DNA from: Clostridia bacterium | GTDB taxonomy: Bacteria > Acidobacteriota > Terriglobia > Terriglobales > Acidobacteriaceae | DNA: 64,000 nt | Assembly (NCBI GenBank): GCA_035561135.1 | Contig: DATMYA010000071.1 | Span: forward strand, 62,001-126,000 | Direction of reading: 5' to 3' | In this document: piece by piece, positions 25,046 to 33,496 of the stretch | Layout of the letters: each line of letters opens with the position of its first letter | How positions within the stretch are numbered: the first letter of the stretch is position 1 | Program-made: the position numbers and the translations under genes | The notes under the pieces: generated by a model | What the model was told of the DNA's origin: nothing | Seen by the model: the letters and a program-made list of their open reading frames with translations, nothing else | The model's database searches: none

Positions 25046-26404
25046 TCAGTGCATGAGGCGTACGTCAGCGGCAGGGGGAGGGGAAACATCCAGTTCGTCG
25101 ATGAGGCGGTGCAGGGAGGAGCGGGCGATCTTGAGCGAGCGGGCCGCCTGGAGCTTGTTGTTGTCGAACTCGAGCAGTGCGCGCTGGATGAGCCGGCGCT
25201 TGAAGCTCCGTACCTCATCTTCGAAGGATGCGCCGAATTCCTCCTCCCAGCCGCCCATTTCCAGCGGAAGGTGCTCAAGGCGAACCTCGCAGTCATCACA
25301 GATGACCACTGCGCGCTCCATCACATTCTGCACTTCGCGAATGTTGCCGGGCCACTGATGCTCCTGCAATACGGCCAGGGCCACCGGACTGATGCGACGA
25401 GCAGGACGGTTGTGCTTCTCCGCGTACTGGCGAAGGAAGGCGTGCGCGAGCAGTGCAATATCGTCCCGGCGTTCTCGCAATGCAGGCAACTTGATCTCGA
25501 TCGTGTTAAGCCGGTAATAGAGGTCAGCGCGGAAGATGCCGGCCTTGACCAGTTCAGGGAGCGAGCGGTTGGTGGCGCATATGACACGCGCCTCCATTGG
25601 GCGAGGTTGATTGCTGCCAAGGCGTTCGAAGGAGTGTTCCTGCAAAACGCGCAGCAACTTGACCTGCAAGCCGGGGGAAAGCTCGCCGATCTCGTCGAGG
25701 AAAATCGTTCCGCTAGCAGCGGCTTCGAATCGGCCCTGGCGCATTGTAGTGGCACCGGTAAATGCGCCTCTCTCGTGCCCAAAGAGTTCCGCTTCAATCA
25801 GGGTTTCAGGCAGGCTGGAGCAAGCGACGGCGACAAAGGGCTGTTCGGCGCGCGGGCTCGCCGAGTGAATGGCGCGGGCCATCAATTCCTTGCCTGTGCC
25901 GGTTTCGCCTGTAATGAGTGCAGACGCATCTGTGGCCGCGACCTTGGAGGCAAATGTAAGGACTGCCTGCATCTTGCGGTGTGTGCCGATAATGCAGTTG
26001 AAGCCCGGGCCTTGCGTCGTGGAGCGAAGACGCGTGAGCTCGATGTTTAGTTCATAAAACTGCGCGGCTCGACGCAGCACGATCCGAAGTTCTTCCATGC
26101 TTCCGACTTCGGGGAAGTAGTCGTACGCGCCTGCCGCGACGGCTATGCGAGTCAGTTGGCGTTCTGGGGAAGGTAAGAAAGCCACTACTGGAATGCCGGC
26201 ACGATTACGGATGACATGCTGAAGTCTGGTGAGAGAGGCGTGGAATTCCGGGTTTTCGAGACCAGGCATGCCGACGATGATCACGTCGGCCAGTAATAGT
26301 GCTTCGTCGTCCGGTTCGGCAGGCAGTAGCTCAAATCCAGCACCTAATTTGTCAGAAAGAACTGCAAAGAACTCAACCCTGTGATCGACGAATCTACACC
26401 TCAT
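25046..26404 (-). CDS. Sigma-54-dependent activator (receiver-like, AAA+, Fis-type HTH)
   Basis: 452 residues from the ATG at 26404; a TTG at 26488 would add 28. Domains: N-terminal receiver-like region (1-120) without a clear phosphorylation pocket, AAA+ domain (about 135-370) with Walker A GETGTGKE (166-173), the sigma-54-contacting loop GAFTGA (213-218), Walker B GTIFLDEIGE and the arginine region YYRLNTIEIKLPALRERRDDI, then a Fis-like helix-turn-helix (NNKLQAARSLKIARSSLHRLIDEL). It should remodel sigma-54 polymerase at promoters. It sits immediately upstream of the tad operon on the same strand, so the pilus genes are the likely target. Confidence 0.88.
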   Translation of the reverse strand: MRCRFVDHRVEFFAVLSDKLGAGFELLPAEPDDEALLLADVIIVGMPGLENPEFHASLTRLQHVIRNRAGIPVVAFLPSPERQLTRIAVAAGAYDYFPEVGSMEELRIVLRRAAQFYELNIELTRLRSTTQGPGFNCIIGTHRKMQAVLTFASKVAATDASALITGETGTGKELMARAIHSASPRAEQPFVAVACSSLPETLIEAELFGHERGAFTGATTMRQGRFEAAASGTIFLDEIGELSPGLQVKLLRVLQEHSFERLGSNQPRPMEARVICATNRSLPELVKAGIFRADLYYRLNTIEIKLPALRERRDDIALLAHAFLRQYAEKHNRPARRISPVALAVLQEHQWPGNIREVQNVMERAVVICDDCEVRLEHLPLEMGGWEEEFGASFEDEVRSFKRRLIQRALLEFDNNKLQAARSLKIARSSLHRLIDELDVSPPPAADVRLMH

Positions 26405-26689
26405 CACGGGCCCCCCCGGCCAGGCTCGACCAGAGGTAAGCACGTTGAATGCCTTGATTTGCGAAGATGCTTTGTTCAATGAGAACAAAGACTTAGACTA
26501 TTAAGCTCGTTTATTGGCGTAGGCTAGGAGTGCCGCTCTTGTTTACTTAGATACACACATGTACCTCGTCGGAGCACATAGCTGTGTATCGAGCTTCAGC
26601 TACATGCAACGTCGGTTGCTTATGTTGCGATTTCGACGAACGGGTAACTGCAAAAAAACAGGCGACCCTTGGGCGCCTGTTGATTGCGG
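26405..26689. other. Gap upstream of the sigma-54 activator
   Basis: 285 nt with a lower GC content than the neighbours. Apart from the terminator at 26652-26681, no gene, repeat or convincing promoter is recognised; it must carry the promoter of the activator gene. Confidence 0.4.
26652..26681 (-). terminator. Rho-independent terminator after the receiver-like gene
   Basis: On the minus strand ACAGGCGCCC-AA-GGGTCGCCTGT forms a hairpin with one bulged T, followed by seven T residues. It lies 9 nt after the stop of the receiver-like gene. Confidence 0.85.
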
Positions 26690-27061
26690 TCAGGCAGCGT
26701 GCGCGTAACTCTCGCCGGCGCTCCGGCTAGCGGCTGTCACAATTCCCTTTACATCATTGATTTCGCAGCAATCCGCCGCGCCAGAGGCGAGCGACTCAGT
26801 CCACATTTGCTCGTCTGGAACGCGATGAGTGCACACGACAGCGACCTGATCAAATTCGTGGCATATCTCGCGAAGTTCAGGAAAGTCAACAAGCTCTAAA
26901 TCAATAATGGCGACATGTGCCCGGTGGTGGAGGATGCTACGGCGCATTTCATCGATGTCACGCGCGACCGCAACAAGACGAAAATAACGATGCAGCGTCG
27001 CGGCCAGATGCTCTGCCGCGACGCAGTCGCTTTGAGCGACCACGATGCTGAACGGTTGCAT
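26690..27061 (-). CDS. Atypical receiver-domain protein
   Basis: 123 residues, ATG at 27061 with AAAGGGGG 4 nt upstream. It has the alternating beta-alpha pattern of a receiver: SIVVAQSDCVAAEHLAATL, VAIIDLELVDF (Asp54 at the phosphoacceptor site) and VAVVCTHRVPDEQ. The usual acidic pair at the end of strand 1 is reduced to one Asp (QSD) and the conserved Lys-Pro near the end is absent, so phosphorylation chemistry is doubtful. No output domain. Its role is unknown; the nearby sigma-54 activator also has a degenerate receiver. Confidence 0.65.
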   Translation of the reverse strand: MQPFSIVVAQSDCVAAEHLAATLHRYFRLVAVARDIDEMRRSILHHRAHVAIIDLELVDFPELREICHEFDQVAVVCTHRVPDEQMWTESLASGAADCCEINDVKGIVTAASRSAGESYAHAA

Positions 27062-27122
27062 ACTACCCCCTTTGCACCTACGCCTGCTAAAGCAGGGTGG
27101 CTAAAGCTGGCGGAACGTAAGT

Positions 27123-27362
27123 CTAGCGTTTGGCCTCGGCTCGTTCGGCCGGTGGTTCGAACGGCTCAGCCTGGAGCTTGCCGTTCTGCTTGAGGAGGAT
27201 TTCAACCTTACCTTCAGCGTCCTCGAGTTCTTTGCGGCAGGAATTTGAGAGCTGAATGCCTTCTTCAAATAACTTCAAAGCCTGTTCAAGAGGAATGTCA
27301 CCCTTTTCAAGTTGATCAACGATCTTTTCCAACCGCTCAAGACACTCTTCGAACTTAGGCAA
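27123..27362 (-). CDS. xseB: Exodeoxyribonuclease VII small subunit
   Basis: 79 residues, TTG start at 27362 with GGAG 7 nt upstream. The sequence matches XseB: FEECLERLEKIVDQLEKGDIPLEQALKLFEEGIQL, two helices that coat the XseA large subunit, then RKELEDAEGKVEILL. With XseA it degrades single-stranded DNA. The xseA gene is not in the window, so the two subunits are encoded apart. Located 98 nt downstream of the methyltransferase gene. Confidence 0.92.
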   Translation of the reverse strand: MPKFEECLERLEKIVDQLEKGDIPLEQALKLFEEGIQLSNSCRKELEDAEGKVEILLKQNGKLQAEPFEPPAERAEAKR

Positions 27363-27460
27363 GGCTCACTCCTGAAACGAAATTCTACTGCATATCCTGA
27401 GTCACTCATCGCGAAGTTTTGGCCGCAGCGCGATACTGGAATGTAACACTCGATATTCGT

Positions 27461-29314
27461 CTAAACAGACGCGCCTTGGTTGGAACCGAGGACCTCCAGC
27501 ACGTCAACGGCGGCTGCATAGCGGCCCAAGGGCGCACTGATCTGAACGCCCTGCACTGATTGTCGTACCTGCATAAGCATTTCGCGCGCGATAGTGACAC
27601 CCTCCTCGCGTGCGGCTTCCGCCGAAGTGGCGCAGGCCATGCGCTCGATAATGGAGTCCGGCACGGAGACTCGCAATTCGTTCTTCATGAACTCGGCATT
27701 TCGTACGCTGGTTAGGGGCCAAATGCCGGCCAGCACCGGGATGCGGCAGTGCTCGATCCTGCGAAGGAAACTTTCCAGCAGTGAAACGTCGAAGACCGGC
27801 TGGGTGACTGCAAACTCGGCACCAGCCTGCACCTTGAATTCAAAGCGCCGAATCTCTTCGTCTATGTTCGGGCTGCCGGGATTAGCGCCCACGCCCAGCA
27901 CAAACGAGGTGGCGGTTCCAATGGGATTGCCGCCGATATCGAGGCCCTTGTTTAGGTTGCGGACGATGTTTACGAGGCCAATGGAATCAACATCGAATAC
28001 GGCGGTTGCGTCAGGATAGTTGCCAAGCTTCGGCGGATCGCCGGTAATGCAGATCAGATTCCTGATGCCGATGGCGGAAGCGCCAAGCAGGTCGCTCTGA
28101 ATACTGAGGACATTGCGGTCACGGCAGGTGTAGTGCAACACGGTTTCGATCCCTACCCGTTGCTGCACAAGGGTACAGAGCGCCTGGTTGCTCATGCGCG
28201 CCGAAGCGCGGGGACTGTCGGGGATGTTGATGCTGTCCACGCCAACAGACTTGAGATAGATTGCGGCTTCGATTTCGCGTTGTGCGTCGGTGCCGCGCGG
28301 CGGCACCACTTCCACCATGGCGATGAACTCGCGCTCCGCCAGTCTGCGCCCCAGCAGCGAGCGCGTTGCAATCGGAACGGGTTCCAGCGCGTGTGCCGTA
28401 GTTTCGGTGGAGACGCGGAAGGAACTCGTGCGCGCCTCGCCTACGCGCAATGCAGACTTCATGGCGCGAATATGTTCCGGCGTGGTGCCGCAGCAACCAC
28501 CAACCAGACGGACTCCGGCCGCTATGTAGCGGCGAGCGTAGCTGGCCATGTATTCAGGCGAGCAAAGATAGATGTTCCGCCCTTCGACACTGCGGGGCAT
28601 GCCCGCGTTCGGTTGGGCAGAGATTGGCAGGGTTGTCGCGCTTCGTACGGACTCCACTGCGTCCAGCATGGCCGCGGGGCCTACGCTGCAATTACAGCCT
28701 ATGACGTTTGCGCCCCACTCTTCGAGACGCGCGGCATAGGTTTCTGGCAAGGAACCATCGAGGCAGTTGCCTTCTTCGTCGATCGTTACCTGCGCGACGA
28801 TGGGAATGTTGGCATCGACCTCACGAGCCGCGAGAATTGCCTGGTGCAATTCTTCGAGGTAGCCGAAGGTTTCCAGGATGAGAAGATCCACACCGGCTTC
28901 TACCAATATTCGGATCTGTTCCACGAAGGACTGCCGCGCTTCATCGTAGGCGATCTTGCCGAGCGGTTCGATGCGCACACCGAGCGGGCCGACGGAGCCA
29001 GCGACCATGACCTCTGTGTTGCCCGCGGCCTCGCGCGCAAGGCGAACGCCAGCATGGTTAATATCCGCGACTTTGTCCTGGCAACCATGACGTGCAAGGC
29101 GGAACGAGTTCGCTCCGAAGGTGTTGGTCTCGATGACCTCGGCGCCCGCCTTGACGTAAGACTGATGGATGCCGCGAATGAGATCGGGCTGCGACAGGTT
29201 CAGTTCGTCGTAGCAGCGATTGATGAAGACGCCCTTAGCATATAGCAGAGTGCCCATGGCCCCATCGCACAGGATGGGACCGCGCTGAAGTCGGGTCAGG
29301 AACAAACTTGGCAT
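27461..29314 (-). CDS. Bifunctional homocysteine S-methyltransferase / 5,10-methylenetetrahydrofolate reductase
   Basis: 617 residues from the ATG at 29314 (a TTG at 29341 is possible). The N-terminal half (1-290) is a zinc-type homocysteine methyltransferase: LCDGAMGTLLYAKG, NTFGANSFRL, zinc ligands in GCNC and GGCCGTTPEHI. The C-terminal half (about 310-600) is a MetF-type flavoprotein: FIAMVEVVPPRGTD, GIRNLICITGDPPKLG, FAVTQPVFD. The fusion joins two successive steps: reduction of methylene-THF and methylation of homocysteine to methionine. The natural methyl donor of the N-terminal half is not certain from sequence. Confidence 0.92.
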   Translation of the reverse strand: MPSLFLTRLQRGPILCDGAMGTLLYAKGVFINRCYDELNLSQPDLIRGIHQSYVKAGAEVIETNTFGANSFRLARHGCQDKVADINHAGVRLAREAAGNTEVMVAGSVGPLGVRIEPLGKIAYDEARQSFVEQIRILVEAGVDLLILETFGYLEELHQAILAAREVDANIPIVAQVTIDEEGNCLDGSLPETYAARLEEWGANVIGCNCSVGPAAMLDAVESVRSATTLPISAQPNAGMPRSVEGRNIYLCSPEYMASYARRYIAAGVRLVGGCCGTTPEHIRAMKSALRVGEARTSSFRVSTETTAHALEPVPIATRSLLGRRLAEREFIAMVEVVPPRGTDAQREIEAAIYLKSVGVDSINIPDSPRASARMSNQALCTLVQQRVGIETVLHYTCRDRNVLSIQSDLLGASAIGIRNLICITGDPPKLGNYPDATAVFDVDSIGLVNIVRNLNKGLDIGGNPIGTATSFVLGVGANPGSPNIDEEIRRFEFKVQAGAEFAVTQPVFDVSLLESFLRRIEHCRIPVLAGIWPLTSVRNAEFMKNELRVSVPDSIIERMACATSAEAAREEGVTIAREMLMQVRQSVQGVQISAPLGRYAAAVDVLEVLGSNQGASV

Positions 29315-29431
29315 CCCATGAGAATACTGCACGGAAGGCAAGGGCGAAAGGGATGCTTGTTCGGGCGCAATAGCTGAACTCGATGCAGCCTCAACGCGGC
29401 CTCCGGGCTGCGTAGCGCCGCCTCTAAGCTC

Positions 29432-29440
29432 TGCTATACT
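29432..29440 (+). promoter_or_regulatory. Extended -10 promoter for the beta-propeller lipoprotein gene
   Basis: TGCTATACT is an extended -10 element (TGnTATACT). Transcription would start near 29447, about 47 nt before the TTG start. No good -35 is seen, which is common for extended -10 promoters. Confidence 0.5.
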
Positions 29441-29493
29441 CAGGTGTTTCCAGCAATTGTTTCTATTTACGAGCTCTCAATGGAGTGCCACGC

Positions 29494-30687
29494 TTGAAAA
29501 GAGCGGCTCTTGCAGTTTTTACTCTCGCCCTCGCGGGTGGAATACTGATTTCGTGCGGTGGCGGCGGTAACAATACCGGCTCCAACGCCCCGGTGATCAG
29601 CAAAATCGCGAACCGCGTATTGGTATCGAACAGCTTCAACGGCGAGTTGTCGATTGTGGACGCGGCGAAAGACCTGCTCAGCGGGTTTAAAATCACTGTG
29701 GGCGGGATGCCGCAGTTCATGGTGGTTTCCGACAGCAAGAACACCACATTGGTGTTCGAGTCCGACTCCAACAATATTACCGCCGTGGATAACGCCACAG
29801 AGACGCGCATCGCCGCCTTCACGATGCCAAGCTGGACTGAGAGCGTTACTGTGACTTCCGACGGCAAGACCGCGTATGCGGCCGTTCGCAATGCCACGGT
29901 AGAGAACAGCAGGCCCGGCGCGATCCAGATCATGGACTTGCGCGACACGCAGAAGATCACTGGAACGATCAACGTGCCAAACGTGCGTTGGATCGCCATG
30001 GATCACCAGGGCAAGAAGTTGCTGGCCTTTAGCGATGGCGCAGACACGGTGAAACTCATTGACTTAACGACCGAGGCAAAAACGCCGGCGGATATCGCCG
30101 GGCCGTTCTCGCGTCCGGTTGCCGCGTATTTCAGCTCCGACGATTCCAAAGCCTACATTCTGAGCTGCGGTGCAGAGTGCGGTGGCGCCGCCGTGGCAAA
30201 CGTGACGGAGTTGACGATCGCCACAGGCGCGGTTCGAAAAGTAGATGTGCCCGCAGCGACCATAGGCGTGTTAGACGGAAACAATCTGTACGTTGCGGGT
30301 GCCCCCAATGGATCAGGCGGGGCCTTTAGCGCCGTTGATACATCGACGATGACGATTGTAGCGGGTACTCCAGTGACAATTGGCCCCGGATTCCACTCGC
30401 GAATCGCTTTAGCCGGCGGCAAGGTGTGGATCGGTGCGCGCAATTGTCAGGGTAGCGGCTGCCTTTCCATCGTGAACGTGAGTGACAAGTCGGTCCTTAT
30501 CGATAACCCAGGACCTGGCCAGACATCGAAGGGAGACGTTACCGGTATCACGACGGTTGCAAATCGTAATGTCATGTACGTTGTCGAAGGAGCGGAATTG
30601 AGGGTTTATGACATATCGACAGGCAACGAGATGCAAACGCAACTGGACGTTGTCGGTATTGCGACGGACGTGAAGTCGATAACGTAG
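29494..30687 (+). CDS. Lipoprotein with YVTN-type beta-propeller repeats
   Basis: 397 residues from the TTG at 29494, chosen because GGAG lies 8 nt upstream; a GTG at 29485 is in frame. The signal peptide ends in a lipobox (ILISC), followed by a Gly-rich spacer (GGGGNNTGSN) common in acidobacterial lipoproteins. The rest shows repeated blades of the type NRVLVSNSFNGELSIVDA, NTTLVFESDSNNITAVDNAT and TVTSDGKTAYAAVRN. Such propellers usually mediate binding at the cell surface or in the periplasm. No catalytic residues are recognised and the partner is unknown. Confidence 0.8.
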   Translation: MKRAALAVFTLALAGGILISCGGGGNNTGSNAPVISKIANRVLVSNSFNGELSIVDAAKDLLSGFKITVGGMPQFMVVSDSKNTTLVFESDSNNITAVDNATETRIAAFTMPSWTESVTVTSDGKTAYAAVRNATVENSRPGAIQIMDLRDTQKITGTINVPNVRWIAMDHQGKKLLAFSDGADTVKLIDLTTEAKTPADIAGPFSRPVAAYFSSDDSKAYILSCGAECGGAAVANVTELTIATGAVRKVDVPAATIGVLDGNNLYVAGAPNGSGGAFSAVDTSTMTIVAGTPVTIGPGFHSRIALAGGKVWIGARNCQGSGCLSIVNVSDKSVLIDNPGPGQTSKGDVTGITTVANRNVMYVVEGAELRVYDISTGNEMQTQLDVVGIATDVKSIT

Positions 30688-30710
30688 GCGGGATGAGCTC
30701 GAAAGGTAAT

Positions 30711-30735
30711 GGGCGACGGAATCCGTCGCCCTTTC
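30711..30735. terminator. Terminator between convergent genes
   Basis: GGGCGACGGA and TCCGTCGCCC form a 10-bp stem with almost no loop, followed on the plus side by TTTCTATTT. It serves the lipoprotein gene and perhaps also the convergent acylase gene. Confidence 0.8.
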
Positions 30736-30766
30736 TATTTGATTCTCAGCTAATTCTTGCCGGAGC

Positions 30767-33226
30767 CTATTTGGCAGGCTCTAGAACGAGTTCATGCTGG
30801 CGTGCCTTCTGCACCGCCGCCGGAGTGAACGCCAGCGGGAAAGTAGTGCCGTTGTACCAGGCGCTCCACTGGTCGTTGTAGTGTGTGCTGAGCGGATGTC
30901 CTGATTGGCCGTTCACGAGGTTGAGCGTGGAGTTGTCGAAATCAGCAAAGTCCACGGTCATGCGCTGTGACGGGCCGAATTTGCGACCGACCTGCTTAAT
31001 CGTGTTGCCATTCCCAGACTGTGGCTGAACTCCCGGACCACTCCAGGAACGCAGGAAAGGAATCCGGCTGAAGATTGGGTGCGATATTTCGACGGGGTTT
31101 TGCTTGCCGTAGTTCCACTTATCTAGATTCCGTGGCGCGCTCTTGTCGGCAACCGCGGCCTCAAGGGCGGCGGTAAGCAGTTCGTTGTAGCTGGAGTACT
31201 GCTGCGGCAGCCATCTTGGCTGCTGGAATAGCAACGCATTCTCCAGCCATACGGATGACATGAACCAGCTGTAGAGAGCGGCGTCTTTACCTAGCTTAGC
31301 CTCAAGCATAAGACGCGCCATGTGCCTCCGGGCGGCGGTAGTGATGGCCGCTGCGGCGGAATCTTTGCTGACCCGCGCGTCCCATTTGCGCAGAATTTCT
31401 GCCGCACGCTTTGCGCGATCGGACGCCTTAGGCGAGTGATCGACAGCGTAAGCGAATCGCTCGGCGAGGAAGCGGTCGAACTCGGAATACACGTCGGTCT
31501 GCAAAGTGAGCATGTCCGCGGTTGTGAACTTGTGGTCCGCGCGGAGCACGCGATAAATGCGTTCCGTTCGATAAGGTGAGCCCCACTGCGTGCTGATGGA
31601 GTACGGATAGCCGTCGGGCGTAATGCGCCCGTTCGCAGTGGCAATGATGCCGGAGGCGGGGTCGAAAGCGGTGGGCATCTGTTCGAATGGTATATAGCCC
31701 GTCCACTCGTGCGCGTTGTCGGCGCCATTCACGGGGACGGATCCGTCGCCCGCGGCGCGCGTAGGGACGAGCCCAGTGGCCTGGTATCCGATGTGCCCGT
31801 CGACGTCGGCGTAAACGACGTTCTGCCCGGGGCCTCCGAAGCGGGCGACGGCAGCCCGGAACTCCTGCCAATTGCTTGCCGTGTTCACTTCATAAAACGG
31901 GAACGTAAGCGCCGCCGGATCATAGATGATCCACTTGAGCGCGAGCTTGCGTTTCTCGCCGGGAATCAGAGGTGTGATGATTGGGCCATGCCGCGTTACC
32001 TCTACTTCCAGGGTGACGTCGCGGCCGTTCTTTACGCGGATGATTTCCTGCCTTCGGTCCGCAGGCTTCCAGCCATCGGGAGTCTGATACTCGCCGCGCT
32101 CGTTGAGGTTTTCCACAAACACATCTTCAACGTCGGGACCAACGTTGGTGAAGCCCCATGCCACGCGCTGGTTGTGGCCGACGATGACAAACGGGAGACC
32201 GGGAAGGGTCACGCCCGCAACATCGATCTCGCCAGCCTGGAGATGCGCCTCATACCAGACATTTGGGAGACGGTGGCCAAGGTGCATGTCGTTCGAGAGC
32301 AGAGGTTTGCCTGTAGCGGTGCGCGTGCCGGAAACAACCCAGTCATTTGAGCCAGGCCGTAGTGGATCAGAGAAGTGTGTCAGCGATAGTTGCTCAAGGG
32401 AAGCACGAGTTTTCCGGCGGCGGTGTCGTATCGGCGGTGCATTCGGCGCGTCATCATCGCGCTTTGTGGGAGAAGCCTCTTCAACCTGAATCTCCGTACT
32501 GTTCTCGACAGGTACGATGTCACGGTAGGAAGAGTTCACGTAGAGGTCGGCCACGAGCTCTGGATCTAAGCGAGCGGCGATCTTTTCACGCGTCAGTTTC
32601 TGTTCGTAGAAACCATGATTCAGCATTTCGGCCATCATGGCACCGACGAGGAATGAATCCGTCGGCGTCCACGGACGCGGCGAGTAGCGCATCAGGCGAA
32701 ACTCGAGCGGCAGCGAATTTGTGTGCTGCTCCATGTATGCATTCACGCCTCGTGCGTAGGCATCGAAGAACGTGCGATCCCGCAAAGAAAGATTGTCGGC
32801 AGCGCGCTCCGCAACCTGGCGCAGTCCGAGGATGCGTTGATGTTTGTCCTGCACGAGGAATCCAGAACCGAGTACTTCCGAGAGTTCTCCGGCGGCAAAG
32901 CGGCGTGTGGAATCCATCTCCCACAAGCGGTCCTGTGCGGTGACGTAACCCTGCGCGAAGAAAAGATCCTCCGCGCTCGCGGCAGAGATGTGCGGTACGC
33001 CCTGTGCGTCACGCGTGACATGGACGGGCGCAGAGAGGCCTGCAAGTTGGATGGTGCCGTCCAACTGCGGCAGCGAAGAAGATGCAGCATTTCGCAGCCA
33101 CACGGTAAATGCGAGCGCAAACGCTAGAGCGACGGCGAGCAGGATGATGAAAACGCGAACTGCAAAACGACGAGTGCGGCGGCGTAAGTAGTGGCGAGCG
33201 GCGACAGCGGGCATGACGTCTGACAT
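30767..33226 (-). CDS. Penicillin acylase-family (Ntn) hydrolase
   Basis: 819 residues, ATG at 33226 with GGAG 6 nt upstream. An N-terminal helix (VFIILLAVALAFALAFTVWL) exports or anchors it. The alpha part has the family features RDAQGVPHISA and AQDRLWEMDSTRRFAAGELSE. After a charged linker (about 245-290) comes the autocatalytic cleavage site GSNDWVVSG, making Ser293 the N-terminal nucleophile of the beta subunit; the oxyanion and Asn residues expected further on are in the beta part (GHIGYQATGLVP). Family members hydrolyse amides such as penicillins, acyl-homoserine lactones or other N-acyl compounds; the true substrate cannot be told. Confidence 0.88.
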   Translation of the reverse strand: MSDVMPAVAARHYLRRRTRRFAVRVFIILLAVALAFALAFTVWLRNAASSSLPQLDGTIQLAGLSAPVHVTRDAQGVPHISAASAEDLFFAQGYVTAQDRLWEMDSTRRFAAGELSEVLGSGFLVQDKHQRILGLRQVAERAADNLSLRDRTFFDAYARGVNAYMEQHTNSLPLEFRLMRYSPRPWTPTDSFLVGAMMAEMLNHGFYEQKLTREKIAARLDPELVADLYVNSSYRDIVPVENSTEIQVEEASPTKRDDDAPNAPPIRHRRRKTRASLEQLSLTHFSDPLRPGSNDWVVSGTRTATGKPLLSNDMHLGHRLPNVWYEAHLQAGEIDVAGVTLPGLPFVIVGHNQRVAWGFTNVGPDVEDVFVENLNERGEYQTPDGWKPADRRQEIIRVKNGRDVTLEVEVTRHGPIITPLIPGEKRKLALKWIIYDPAALTFPFYEVNTASNWQEFRAAVARFGGPGQNVVYADVDGHIGYQATGLVPTRAAGDGSVPVNGADNAHEWTGYIPFEQMPTAFDPASGIIATANGRITPDGYPYSISTQWGSPYRTERIYRVLRADHKFTTADMLTLQTDVYSEFDRFLAERFAYAVDHSPKASDRAKRAAEILRKWDARVSKDSAAAAITTAARRHMARLMLEAKLGKDAALYSWFMSSVWLENALLFQQPRWLPQQYSSYNELLTAALEAAVADKSAPRNLDKWNYGKQNPVEISHPIFSRIPFLRSWSGPGVQPQSGNGNTIKQVGRKFGPSQRMTVDFADFDNSTLNLVNGQSGHPLSTHYNDQWSAWYNGTTFPLAFTPAAVQKARQHELVLEPAK

Positions 33227-33424
33227 GGGAGACTCCGATTGTAGACATTCGTGCGATCACGGAACAATCGGTGAAACCTGCTAGACAAGCATTTGCTTCG
33301 GAAGCAAGGTCGAATGCACCAGAGATGGTTCAAGGACGGGAATGTATTAGAAGTTTTCCGAAGGAGATTGGGCAATCGGGTTGACAGGCAGCGCCGCACG
33401 AACTTACGATGAGCCGTTACGTAA

Positions 33425-33445
33425 TGAAATTGAATTTCAATTTCA
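33425..33445. promoter_or_regulatory. Fur-like box upstream of the porin-FMN-apbE-fur operon
   Basis: Arms TGAAATTGAA and TTCAATTTCA flank a central T, a perfect 10-1-10 palindrome of 21 bp. It contains the 7-1-7 layout (TGAAATT-G-AATTTCA) of Fur-family boxes, overlapping with a second register. It lies about 50 nt before the porin ATG, where a repressor would block the promoter. A Fur-family gene ends the same operon. Confidence 0.75.
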
Positions 33446-33459
33446 ATTACAAATCGAAC

Positions 33460-33480
33460 GCCGGACCACTTACGTCCGGC
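33460..33480 (+). other. Hairpin in the porin leader
   Basis: GCCGGAC and GTCCGGC form a 7-bp GC-rich stem with a 7-nt loop, 7 nt before the Shine-Dalgarno region (GTGAGG) of the porin gene. It has no T run and so is not a terminator. It could stabilise the mRNA or affect translation. Confidence 0.45.
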
Positions 33481-33496
33481 CTCCTAGTGAGGCTTC

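Noticed and set aside
24932-26050. Long plus-strand open frame (372 codons) opposite the sigma-54 activator
   Set aside because: It is antisense to a gene with intact AAA+ motifs, has no family-like sequence, and reflects codon bias of the GC-rich opposite strand.
28133-29245. Plus-strand open frame (370 codons) opposite the methyltransferase/MTHFR gene
   Set aside because: Shadow of a well-conserved enzyme on the minus strand; composition (Arg, His, Gly) is that of an antisense frame.
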